Part shown: positions 45,126 through 53,043 of the stretch, piece by piece
Layout: every line of letters begins with the position of its first letter
Position numbering within the stretch: the first letter of the stretch is position 1
DNA from: Sphingobacteriia bacterium
GTDB taxonomy: Bacteria > Bacteroidota > Bacteroidia > NS11-12g > UBA955
DNA length: 64,000 nt
Reading direction: 5' to 3'
Assembly: GCA_021151535.1 (NCBI GenBank)
Contig: JAGKXC010000007.1
Location: forward strand, 1-64,000
The notes under the pieces: model-generated
The model's database searches: none
The model's input: the letters and a program-made list of their open reading frames with translations, nothing else
What the model was told of the DNA's origin: nothing
Translations under genes and position numbers: made by a program

Positions 45126-45133
45126 CAAAATTA
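45126..45133 (-). promoter_or_regulatory. -7 box for FAH-like and AIM24 genes
   Basis: TAATTTTG on the minus strand ends 5 nt before the ATG at 45120. Confidence 0.5.
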
Positions 45134-45298
45134 CGCAAATTTGGGCGGATTTATTTGAAAATTGCGATGGGGGTGTTGGGCGATTAGTGAGAATTGCGGA
45201 GATTTGCTCAAGCAAAGGTTTTAATGTGATTGAGATGCGGGAATGGAGTTTTTCCGGCGATACTATAAAGACTTTTGACAAATAGAATTAATTATTCG

Positions 45299-46237
45299 AT
45301 GCAAGGAAAACAAAAGGTTTTGGTAACAGGCAGCAATGGGTTGTTGGGTCAGAAGCTCACTGATTTATTTATTGGTAAGCCTGAATGGGAATTGGTAGCA
45401 ACAGGGGTTGGAGTCAATCGTTATCCTGTGGCTGCGGCTGAGTGGAGTGAACGGGAAGGTCAGTTGGTTGGCAGTTATCGGTATGAGAGTTTGGATGTTA
45501 CGGATGCTGCTGCAGTAGAAGCATTGTTGACGAAAGAGATGCCAGACGTGGTTATTCACACGGCGGCGATGACGCAGGTAGATGACTGTGAATTCAAAAA
45601 AGAGGCTTGTGTTGCGTTGAACATTGATGCGGTGGCGAATTTGGCAAAATTGAGCACCACTTTGGGATTTCACTTGGTGCATGTGAGCACGGATTTCATT
45701 TTTGACGGTACCAAGGCGATGGTAACGGAAGAGGAAGAGCCCAATCCATTGAGTTATTATGGTTGGAGCAAATGGGAAGGGGAGAAGGCGGTAATGGAAT
45801 TTGCCAATTCGTATTCGATTTTGAGAACGGTTTTGGTATACGGCAAGGTGGCCGACATGAGCCGGAACAACATTGTGTTATGGGCGTATCAGACCTTGAA
45901 GGAGGGCAAAGCGGCCAATGTGGTGGTGGATCAATTCAGAACGCCTACTTTGGCGGAGGATTTGGCGATGGGCTGTTACTTGGCTGCGGAAAAACGCGCG
46001 CAAGGGATTTATCATATTGCAGGCAAAGATTATATGAGTATCATTGAGTTGGTAGAGCGGGTAGCGCGTTTTTACGGATTTTCGATGGATTCGATTAACA
46101 GGGTAGATTCTAGCACATTGAATCAACCGGCGAAACGGCCACCTGATACGGGTTTGGATATTCGCAAAGCATGTGAAATTTTGGGATATGAACCCCACAG
46201 TTTTGAGGAGGGTTTGGCTTTATTAAACTTGCAATAA
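45299..46237 (+). CDS. RmlD-like SDR family sugar nucleotide reductase
   Basis: This is a 312-residue extended short-chain dehydrogenase of the dTDP-4-dehydrorhamnose reductase (RmlD) type. The NAD(P)-binding TGSNGLLGQ is at residues 9-17, the catalytic YxxxK is YYGWSK, and DRIVDSS-like VDSSTLNQPAKRPPDTGLD near the C-terminus is typical of RmlD. The ATG at 45299 is chosen because the Rossmann strand begins right after it. No rmlABC genes are adjacent, so the exact substrate is open. Confidence 0.85.
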   Translation: MQGKQKVLVTGSNGLLGQKLTDLFIGKPEWELVATGVGVNRYPVAAAEWSEREGQLVGSYRYESLDVTDAAAVEALLTKEMPDVVIHTAAMTQVDDCEFKKEACVALNIDAVANLAKLSTTLGFHLVHVSTDFIFDGTKAMVTEEEEPNPLSYYGWSKWEGEKAVMEFANSYSILRTVLVYGKVADMSRNNIVLWAYQTLKEGKAANVVVDQFRTPTLAEDLAMGCYLAAEKRAQGIYHIAGKDYMSIIELVERVARFYGFSMDSINRVDSSTLNQPAKRPPDTGLDIRKACEILGYEPHSFEEGLALLNLQ

Positions 46238-46243
46238 CTTAAC

Positions 46244-46255
46244 TGATAATTATCA
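46244..46255. promoter_or_regulatory. palindrome TGATAATTATCA upstream of nbaC
   Basis: A perfect 12-bp palindrome starts 36 bp before the nbaC -7 box, in the -33/-45 region, where a regulator could act. The same palindrome occurs at 52298-52309. It resembles a shortened Fur-type inverted repeat. Confidence 0.45.
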
Positions 46256-46279
46256 TCAGAATTTGCTTGAACAATTGTT

Positions 46280-46287
46280 TACATTTG
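46280..46287 (+). promoter_or_regulatory. -7 box for nbaC
   Basis: TACATTTG fits TAnnTTTG; leader about 33 nt. Confidence 0.45.
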
Positions 46288-46324
46288 CATTTAACCAAGA
46301 TAGAAAAACATAAAATTTATCGCC

Positions 46325-46843
46325 ATGGAAATACGCGCACCTTTTAATTTAGAGAAATGGATTGCTGAAAACAGGCATTTATTAAAGCCACCTGTAGCCA
46401 ATAAAAACTTGTATCCAGAAGGTTCTGATTACATTGTTATGGTTGTGGGCGGTCCTAATTCTCGTAAGGATTATCACTATAACCAAACGGAGGAATTATT
46501 CTATCAGTTGGAGGGTGAAATTACGGTTGCTACCCAACAAAATGGCCAAAGAGTGGATGTAAAATTGGGCCCTGGCGATATGTTCTTTTTACCTGGTGGT
46601 ATTCCACATTCACCGGGCAGAACCGAAGGTAGTGTGGGTTTAGTGATTGAACGCGTAAGAGCGGGTAAAGGATTCACAGATGGGTTGTTGTGGTTTTGCG
46701 AAAAATGCAACAACAAATTGCATGAAGCTTATTTTGAGTTGAATGATATTGAAAACGATTTTCTTTCTCATTTCAACGAATATTATAACTCTGAAGATTT
46801 GCGTACTTGCAAAGCTTGTGGGCATGTAATGCAAAAGCCTTAA
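46325..46843 (+). CDS. nbaC: 3-hydroxyanthranilate 3,4-dioxygenase
   Basis: NbaC opens the ring of 3-hydroxyanthranilate in the kynurenine pathway, feeding NAD synthesis or full tryptophan breakdown. The iron ligands His51, Glu57 and His95 sit at the same numbers as in the characterised bacterial enzyme (in KDYHYNQTEE and GGIPHSPGR). The C-terminal two-Cys, two-Cys site (Cys125, Cys128, Cys162, Cys165) binds a second, structural metal. The length of 172 residues is standard. No other kynurenine gene is adjacent. Confidence 0.95.
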   Translation: MEIRAPFNLEKWIAENRHLLKPPVANKNLYPEGSDYIVMVVGGPNSRKDYHYNQTEELFYQLEGEITVATQQNGQRVDVKLGPGDMFFLPGGIPHSPGRTEGSVGLVIERVRAGKGFTDGLLWFCEKCNNKLHEAYFELNDIENDFLSHFNEYYNSEDLRTCKACGHVMQKP

Positions 46844-46919
46844 GGACTTTAGGACTCTGAAAGTAAAAGAGGAATCAATTGGAATCTGTTTTCAAGGGGT
46901 TGTTCTGCTAGAAAATGCG

Positions 46920-46927
46920 TAAATTTG
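46920..46927 (+). promoter_or_regulatory. promoter of PurF-like gene
   Basis: TAAATTTG, with TTG at 46900-46902 (17-bp spacing), ends 10 nt before the ATG. Confidence 0.6.
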
Positions 46928-46937
46928 TAACTCTTTT

Positions 46938-48830
46938 ATGAGTGATGCCATAAAACACGAATGCGGGGTAGCCTTCATTCGATTAAGAAAGCCTTTATCT
47001 TATTACCGCGAAAAGTACGGAACGTACTGGTACGGAATCACCAAGCTTCAGTTTTTGATGACCAAGCAATTGAACCGTGGTCAAGACGGTGCAGGTTTGG
47101 GTGTTGTAAAATTGGATCCTGCTTATGGCGATCGATATTTGGCCAGAAAACGCAGTGCTACCAAAACAGCGTTAAGCGATATATTTGAGGGATTAGCGGA
47201 AGCATTCGAAGAAATTCCCAAGGAGTTTCGCGATGATGAGGCATATTTAAAAAAGTATTTTCCTTATGCCGGTGAGTTGTTGTTAGGCCATTTGCGTTAT
47301 GGCACTTATGGCGGTAACAGCATTGAGAATATACATCCATTTTTACGTCAGAACAACTGGATGGCCAGAAACTTAATGTTGGCGGGTAACTATAACGTAA
47401 CCAATACGGAAGAGTTATTTAACCAATTGATTGAGTTGGGTCAGCAGCCTAAAGAAAAGAGTGATAACGTATTGATGCTGGAGAAAATCGGTCATTTTAT
47501 TGACGAGGAAAACCAGCGATTGTTTGGCATTTTTAAGGCCCAAGGATATACCAATTTGGAGATTACCGAGAAGATCAAAGAAGAAATTTCTTTGGTGAAC
47601 ATTTTGAAGCGCAGCTTTAAGAGTGTTGACGGTGGTTATAACATGATTGGTTTATTGGGTCATGGCGATGCATTTGTGATGCGCGATCCTGCTGGAATTC
47701 GCCCATCGCACTATTATATCGACGATGAGGTTGTGGTTGTAGCATCTGAGCGTGCTGCAATTCAAACGGCATTCAATTTATATCCTGAACAGATACAAGA
47801 ATTAGGACCGGGTAACGCTTTGATTGTGAAGAAATCAGGCAATGTTGAGGAGGTGAATATCATTGAGCCGGTTGAGAGAAAAAGTTGCAGTTTTGAGCGG
47901 ATTTATTTCTCAAGAGGCAATGATCAGGAAATCTATGCAGAGCGCAAAGAATTGGGAAGATTATTGGCTCAACCTGTGATGAACATGTTGGGTAACGATT
48001 TGGTTAATACTGTATTTAGTTATGTTCCCAACACTGCGGCAACCAGTTTTTATGGATTAATTGATGGCATCCACGAGATCAGAAGAAAGCTACAAGCCGA
48101 GGCATTGGCAACGGTTGATATCGCCAATGACCCTGAAAGAGTGAAGGAGATTTTAAGTTGGAGACCGCGTAGGGAGAAGATTTTGGTGAAAGACGTGAAG
48201 ATGCGTACTTTTATTACAAATGATAACGAGCGTGAAGATTTGGTGGGGCATGTTTATGATATCACTTATGGTGTGGTGAAGAGTTGGGAGGATACGTTGG
48301 TGATCATGGATGATAGTGTTGTTAGGGGTACCACATTGAGAACCAGTATTTTAAAGATTTTGGATCGATTGGAGCCCAAGCGTATTATTTTGGTAAGTAG
48401 TGCGCCGCAAATTCGTTATCCGGATTGTTATGGAATTGATATGAGTAAGTTGGGCGATTTTGCTGCATTTAGAGCTGCCGTTGAATTGCTGAATGAGAGG
48501 GGAATGGAATCTGTGATGCAAGCCACTTACGAAAAGGCGAAACAGGAATTGGAAAAGCATGCGAGTGAGCAAATGAACGTTGTTAAGGATATCTATGCAC
48601 CGTTTACAGATGAAGAAATTGCGAGTAAAATTGCTGAAATGGTAAGGCCAAAAGGCATGCGAGCGCAGTTTGATATTTTGTTCCAATCTGTTGATCAACT
48701 GCATGTTGCATGTCCTAATGATTTGGGCGATTGGTACTTTACTGGCGATTTCCCAACACCAGGAGGAACGCAGGTAGCCAACAGGGCATTTGTGTATTAT
48801 ATGGAAGGCAGAAAAGAGCGCGCATATTAA
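46938..48830 (+). CDS. long-form amidophosphoribosyltransferase (PurF-like)
   Basis: This is a 630-residue class II glutamine amidotransferase with a phosphoribosyltransferase domain, as in PurF, which makes phosphoribosylamine for purine synthesis. The nucleophilic Cys is Cys9 (KHECGVAF), so an eight-residue propeptide would be removed. The PRPP motif VIMDDSVVRGTT is at ~455-466. The protein is ~130-150 residues longer than standard PurF (about 470-510), with extra material in the N-terminal domain and at the C-terminus. Bacteroidota often carry this long form besides a short PurF, so whether it is the main enzyme is unclear. The FxxDEE-like end resembles no known regulatory domain. Confidence 0.85.
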   Translation: MSDAIKHECGVAFIRLRKPLSYYREKYGTYWYGITKLQFLMTKQLNRGQDGAGLGVVKLDPAYGDRYLARKRSATKTALSDIFEGLAEAFEEIPKEFRDDEAYLKKYFPYAGELLLGHLRYGTYGGNSIENIHPFLRQNNWMARNLMLAGNYNVTNTEELFNQLIELGQQPKEKSDNVLMLEKIGHFIDEENQRLFGIFKAQGYTNLEITEKIKEEISLVNILKRSFKSVDGGYNMIGLLGHGDAFVMRDPAGIRPSHYYIDDEVVVVASERAAIQTAFNLYPEQIQELGPGNALIVKKSGNVEEVNIIEPVERKSCSFERIYFSRGNDQEIYAERKELGRLLAQPVMNMLGNDLVNTVFSYVPNTAATSFYGLIDGIHEIRRKLQAEALATVDIANDPERVKEILSWRPRREKILVKDVKMRTFITNDNEREDLVGHVYDITYGVVKSWEDTLVIMDDSVVRGTTLRTSILKILDRLEPKRIILVSSAPQIRYPDCYGIDMSKLGDFAAFRAAVELLNERGMESVMQATYEKAKQELEKHASEQMNVVKDIYAPFTDEEIASKIAEMVRPKGMRAQFDILFQSVDQLHVACPNDLGDWYFTGDFPTPGGTQVANRAFVYYMEGRKERAY

Positions 48831-48859
48831 GATTTGGTGGCGCGGTAAGAAAGATTTAT

Positions 48860-48867
48860 TATTTTTG
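48860..48867 (+). promoter_or_regulatory. -7 box for frr
   Basis: TATTTTTG ends 14 nt before the frr ATG. Confidence 0.45.
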
Positions 48868-48881
48868 CTAAAATTGGAGTT

Positions 48882-49442
48882 ATGAGCACGGTAAACGAAG
48901 TTATTGAGCAATTGAAAGATCAGTTAGAAAAGAACTTACAGCATACAATTGTTGAATTTGGAAGAATCAGGGCTGGTAAGGCAAGTCCTACCATGCTTGA
49001 TAGTGTAATGGTGGAATATTATGGTGCATTAACACCGCTTTCACAAGTTGCGAACGTGGGAACACCAGACGCCAGAACGTTGGCAATTCAGCCTTGGGAT
49101 AAGACGTTGATTCGCCCGATTGAGATGGCGATTATTAATAGCAATTTGGGATTTGCACCCCAGAACGATGGGGAGATGATTCGTATTTCTGTGCCTGCAT
49201 TGAATGAAGAGCGCAGAAAAGAATTGGTTAAGCGCACTAAGAATGAGGCGGAGAACTCTAAGGTTGGAATTAGAAATTTGCGTAAAGATGCCAATGAGCG
49301 TATCAAGAAATTGCAGAAAGATGGATTGAGCGAAGATGAGGCTAAGGTTGCGGAAGATAGGGTGCAGAAGATGGTGGATGGCTACATTGTGAAGACCGAC
49401 CAATTGGTGGTTGACAAGGAAAAAGACATCATGACCATTTAA
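48882..49442 (+). CDS. frr: ribosome recycling factor
   Basis: Frr splits post-termination ribosomes with EF-G. The 186-residue protein has the typical three-helix bundle and the family segments RAGKASPTMLD, YYGALTPLSQVANV, QPWDKTLI and the C-terminal EERRKELVKRTKNEAENSKV helix. It is monocistronic here; pyrH, its usual neighbour, is absent. It converges with purK. Confidence 0.96.
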   Translation: MSTVNEVIEQLKDQLEKNLQHTIVEFGRIRAGKASPTMLDSVMVEYYGALTPLSQVANVGTPDARTLAIQPWDKTLIRPIEMAIINSNLGFAPQNDGEMIRISVPALNEERRKELVKRTKNEAENSKVGIRNLRKDANERIKKLQKDGLSEDEAKVAEDRVQKMVDGYIVKTDQLVVDKEKDIMTI

Positions 49443-49468
49443 GGTTTTGATGTTTTATTAAATTAGAT

Positions 49469-50692
49469 TCAATACGCTTTTTCGATAGCCAATAGCGGCA
49501 TCAATTCATTGGCATTTTTAAGTAATTCATCCAATGTTGGAGCGATGATGGTAGCGTGACCGAGTTTGCGGTTGGGCTTAGACTCCGATTTGCCGTACAT
49601 ATGGATAAACACATCGGAACGATTTTGCAAAATTTGAAGGTGTTTGAGATGGTATTTGCCAGAGAAATCTGTGGGTCCAACGATATTGATCATGGCGGCA
49701 GGTTGTTTTAGGCTAGGATCTCCGAGGGGTTTATCGGTTAGGATACGCAGGAATTGTTCGAATTGAGATGTGTGGCAACCTTCGATGGTATGGTGGCCGG
49801 AGTTATGGGGTCTAGGGGCGATTTCGTTTACGAGGATATCGAGGTATATTGCTGAGGTATTGGCGAAATCGGTGATGGATGCGTGGGCATCGTGGGGGTT
49901 GGTATGAGATTGAAAATAAAGTTGATTTGGTGTAAGGAAAAGTTCAACGGCGAAGAGTCCTGGAGAGTTGAGAGATTCAACGGCTTTCAGGGCGATTTCT
50001 TTGGCTTTTTCTTCAACGTTGGGTTGTATTCTAGCTGGAGAGAAAAGGAACTCCACGAGATTGGAAGTGGGGTTGAAATACATCTCGATGGCAGGATAAA
50101 CTGCGTGATTTCCGTGTGTATCAATGGCCACGATGATGGCAATTTCGAGGCTATTTTCGATGAAGGATTCGAGGAGAATTTCCCCTTTGAAGGGAGGATT
50201 GGAGAGAAGATCTGCTTTGGAGGTAATGGCCACGCCTTTGCCATCGTAGCCGCCGGTGCAGGTTTTTACCACAATGGTTTCACCGGGAAATTCTTGAAGG
50301 GTTTGGGGAGTAACTTGTGAGTGATGAAGGATTTGGTAGGGAGCGGTTGGAAGGTTATGAAGGGTATAATGGCGTTTTTGCTGTCCTTTGTTTTGAATAA
50401 TTTTCAGAACATGGGGATTGGGAACAACGGGTTTACCTTCGGTTTGGAGTGCGATGAGGGTATCCACGTTGATGTGTTCAATTTCCCACGTAAGGATGTC
50501 TGAGGCGAGGGCCAATTCTCGGATGCTTGCATCCGAGTTGAGGCTGCCGGGGATAAACTCTTGTGTAAGTGGACCTGCTGGGCAATCTTTGGCAGATTCA
50601 AGCACAACGAAGTGTGCAGGAACATTATTATTTGCAGCCTCAATGGTCATCATGCCCAATTGGCCCCCGCCGATTATCCCAACTTTTTTCAT
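49469..50692 (-). CDS. purK: 5-(carboxyamino)imidazole ribonucleotide synthase
   Basis: PurK uses ATP and bicarbonate to carboxylate AIR in purine synthesis. The N-terminal VGIIGGGQLGMM, the ATP-grasp segments ETIVVKTCTGGYDGKGV and LFAVELFL, and APRPHNSGHHTIEGC are diagnostic. The frame opens back to 50887, but the ATG at 50692 starts right at the first strand and follows a -7 box by 4 nt, so it was chosen (407 residues). purE, its usual partner, is not adjacent. Confidence 0.95.
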   Translation of the reverse strand: MKKVGIIGGGQLGMMTIEAANNNVPAHFVVLESAKDCPAGPLTQEFIPGSLNSDASIRELALASDILTWEIEHINVDTLIALQTEGKPVVPNPHVLKIIQNKGQQKRHYTLHNLPTAPYQILHHSQVTPQTLQEFPGETIVVKTCTGGYDGKGVAITSKADLLSNPPFKGEILLESFIENSLEIAIIVAIDTHGNHAVYPAIEMYFNPTSNLVEFLFSPARIQPNVEEKAKEIALKAVESLNSPGLFAVELFLTPNQLYFQSHTNPHDAHASITDFANTSAIYLDILVNEIAPRPHNSGHHTIEGCHTSQFEQFLRILTDKPLGDPSLKQPAAMINIVGPTDFSGKYHLKHLQILQNRSDVFIHMYGKSESKPNRKLGHATIIAPTLDELLKNANELMPLLAIEKAY

Positions 50693-50696
50693 GTTG

Positions 50697-50704
50697 CAAA
50701 GATA
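50697..50704 (-). promoter_or_regulatory. -7 box for purK
   Basis: TATCTTTG on the minus strand ends 4 nt before the purK ATG; the mRNA is predicted to be leaderless. Confidence 0.55.
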
Positions 50705-50851
50705 GTTGGATGCCAAATTGAAATGAAAATTTGGATTGAAAATTTGGGTTGAATGTATGGAATCCTTGGGTGTTTCAACGAAAAATCGTTTGGATTTTTT
50801 TGAAGCCTTCAATATTTGTAGTACATTCGATGTAATATTCGAGAAACCCAT

Positions 50852-52204
50852 ATGGCAGACCCTCTCCCGGCGATAACAATTTTTCAATCGGTTTTTTCCA
50901 TTTCCCCATTACAAATATTGAGTACCCAAACTACTTTAACTGATTGGTTAATAGTGGTTTTATGTTTGGTATTGGTGGCGTTTTTTGCAGGAATGGAGAT
51001 TGCATTTATTTCGGCAAGTAGATTGAGAATTGAGTTGCGCAGTAAGGATGGAACGGGTGGTGGAAAATGGCTTTCACGTTACGTTAAGCATCCCAGTGAA
51101 TTTATTTCTACGGTACTTGTTGGCACCAATCTAGCTATGGTAGTTTATGGTTTGTACATGGGTGCGATTTTAGAGAATATTTTGGATGGGTTGCCTTATG
51201 TTTGGTTGCAATCTGACATCATACGTTATGCACTGGTAACATTATTTAGTACCTTGATTGTATTGGTATTGGCTGAATACATTCCTAAAACCTTTTTCAA
51301 GTTGTATGCAGATACATTGTTATTTGGATTGGCGGGTGTGTTTCGGGCAGCGCAGGTGGTGATGTGGCCTTTTATTTTATTGACAAAAAAGATTTCGGCA
51401 TTTGTTCTAAGGGTATTCACCAAAACAGAAATTTCTGAAACTACGCCTGTTTTTTCAAAGGTAGATTTAGACAATTATTTGGCGAGTTTAGAAAATTCCA
51501 GCAATCCTGATGGGTTAGAAATTGATACTGAGGTTTTTAGAAATGCTTTGGATTTTAGCGATGTAAAGGTGAAAGATTTTATGGTACCAAGACCAGAAAT
51601 CATGGCTATTTCAGTAACCGATACCATCGAGAATTTGCGTGCGAAGTTTATCGAAACAGCGCATTCTAAACTATTGGTTTATAAAGAAAACATCGATCAT
51701 GTTATTGGATTTGTTCATCAAAGTGAAATTTTCCATTCGCCCAAGAGAATTCAAGATATTTTACGGCCGGTTTTGTTTGTTAATGAAAGTTTACAAGCGC
51801 ATGATATGCTTCGTAATTTCATACATGAAAGACGCAGTTTAGCTGTGGTAGTGGATGAGTTTGGCGGTACGGCTGGTATGGTTACCATTGAAGATGTACT
51901 TGAACAAATTGTTGGTGAGATTGAAGATGAATTTGATGTGGAAGATAGAATTGAGCAAGTTCTTGGCGATGGTCATTACAGGCTGTGTGGAAGATTGGAA
52001 GTTGAGTATTTGAATGAAAAGTACGATTTGCAAATCCCAGAAGGTGAATATACAACTTTAGGTGGTTTTATTTTTCATGCTGCTGAACGTGTTCCAAGTG
52101 TTGGAGAATCGATACAATTGCAGCGCTTTCAGTTTTTAATTAAGGATTTGGTTGGTGCAAGAATTGAGGAAGTAGAGTTGCGAATTTTGCCAGACAACGA
52201 ATAA
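50852..52204 (+). CDS. GldE-like CNNM/CBS/CorC membrane protein
   Basis: This is a 450-residue membrane protein: a CNNM (DUF21) domain with three to four helices (~28-185), two CBS domains (~215-335) and a CorC_HlyC transporter-associated domain (~360-445). Family motifs include GMEIAFISAS, DVKVKDFMVPRPEIMAI and VDEFGGTAGMVTIEDVLEQIVGEIEDE. In Bacteroidota a paralogue (GldE) supports gliding and T9SS function, and the N-terminal layout matches that subgroup. gldD, which often follows gldE, is missing here. General Mg/Co-efflux-type function is the alternative. Confidence 0.82.
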   Translation: MADPLPAITIFQSVFSISPLQILSTQTTLTDWLIVVLCLVLVAFFAGMEIAFISASRLRIELRSKDGTGGGKWLSRYVKHPSEFISTVLVGTNLAMVVYGLYMGAILENILDGLPYVWLQSDIIRYALVTLFSTLIVLVLAEYIPKTFFKLYADTLLFGLAGVFRAAQVVMWPFILLTKKISAFVLRVFTKTEISETTPVFSKVDLDNYLASLENSSNPDGLEIDTEVFRNALDFSDVKVKDFMVPRPEIMAISVTDTIENLRAKFIETAHSKLLVYKENIDHVIGFVHQSEIFHSPKRIQDILRPVLFVNESLQAHDMLRNFIHERRSLAVVVDEFGGTAGMVTIEDVLEQIVGEIEDEFDVEDRIEQVLGDGHYRLCGRLEVEYLNEKYDLQIPEGEYTTLGGFIFHAAERVPSVGESIQLQRFQFLIKDLVGARIEEVELRILPDNE

Positions 52205-52297
52205 ATATTGCAATTTTCGATAGAAACGCACCTAAGCAGTTTTGGCTTTCAGAATTAATTACTATTATTGATTAACAATCTCCTAATAAGGTGATTG

Positions 52298-52309
52298 TGA
52301 TAATTATCA
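52298..52309. promoter_or_regulatory. palindrome TGATAATTATCA before barrel gene
   Basis: A perfect 12-bp palindrome ends 2 nt before the ATG at 52312, the second copy in the window. Its position would suit a repressor that blocks transcription or translation initiation. Confidence 0.4.
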
Positions 52310-52311
52310 GT

Positions 52312-53043
52312 ATGAAACGTTTCTTATTTCACGGTGTATTTATTGCTTTTTTAAGTGTGTTTTCAATTACCACATTAAAAGCTGAGACTTTACAGAAGAG
52401 AAATCTTATTGTAAAAGATAGTGTAAAAAACAGGTTGTATTATCCAATGAAGTGGGAATTAACAACCAATATTACATTGAGTTTATCGCGTTTTGCTGGG
52501 AATCTAACCCGCAATTTAAATGATGATCCGTACATGATTATGTTAAGAAAGATGGATCAAAAGGGCAAAGGATTTGAAAGGGGGCATAACTGGAGAATGG
52601 GTTATAATGGATTTCAGATCAAATCTCAAGACGAACTGGGTGGTGGTCAATCAAGAAATACCCAAGATTTAGCACATTCTTTGTTGATTGGCCGTGAATG
52701 GAGAAGACAATTAGACCAAGGATTTTATGTTTTTGGTGGATTTGAGACGAGATTTATGTATCAAATGACGGAATCGAGAACATTAAATCGCGATATTTTC
52801 CCCACAACAGAATTCATTACTACCCGCACTGCTACAGGAGGTAGTGTTGATGCATTCGGTGGCTTAGGATGGAGATTTAATCAGCGTTTAAGTATTTATA
52901 CTGAAGCATCTTTGGTGGGACAGGCGTTAAAAATTGACCGATCTTTTGAAAATTCTAGTGTTGTAACAAGTTTGCAGAATTCCATGCAATATCAATTTAT
53001 CCCATTGGTGCCAATTGCGTTATTTATGTCGTTCAGTTTCTAA
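52312..53043 (+). CDS. uncharacterised outer-membrane beta-barrel protein A
   Basis: This is a 243-residue exported protein: signal peptide (VFSITTLKAE), then alternating strands ending in an aromatic residue (ALFMSFSF), as expected of an outer-membrane barrel. I do not recognise the family. Its stop overlaps the next start as TAATG. It resembles the next protein in layout: a YMIMLRKM..KGKGFERGHNWRMGYNG segment here against LMTLNFRRYKNNKGYRFAMGINN there, and similar C-terminal strands, so the two are probably paralogues. A start codon seven codons upstream (52291) is less likely because the signal would be longer. Confidence 0.65.
   Translation: MKRFLFHGVFIAFLSVFSITTLKAETLQKRNLIVKDSVKNRLYYPMKWELTTNITLSLSRFAGNLTRNLNDDPYMIMLRKMDQKGKGFERGHNWRMGYNGFQIKSQDELGGGQSRNTQDLAHSLLIGREWRRQLDQGFYVFGGFETRFMYQMTESRTLNRDIFPTTEFITTRTATGGSVDAFGGLGWRFNQRLSIYTEASLVGQALKIDRSFENSSVVTSLQNSMQYQFIPLVPIALFMSFSF

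Noticed and set aside
48351..48911. 186-residue open frame antisense to the PurF-like gene and frr
   Set aside because: It overlaps two conserved genes and has no family features.
50693..50887. 65-codon N-terminal extension of purK
   Set aside because: The -7 box at 50697-50704 lies downstream of it, and the conserved fold starts at the ATG at 50692.
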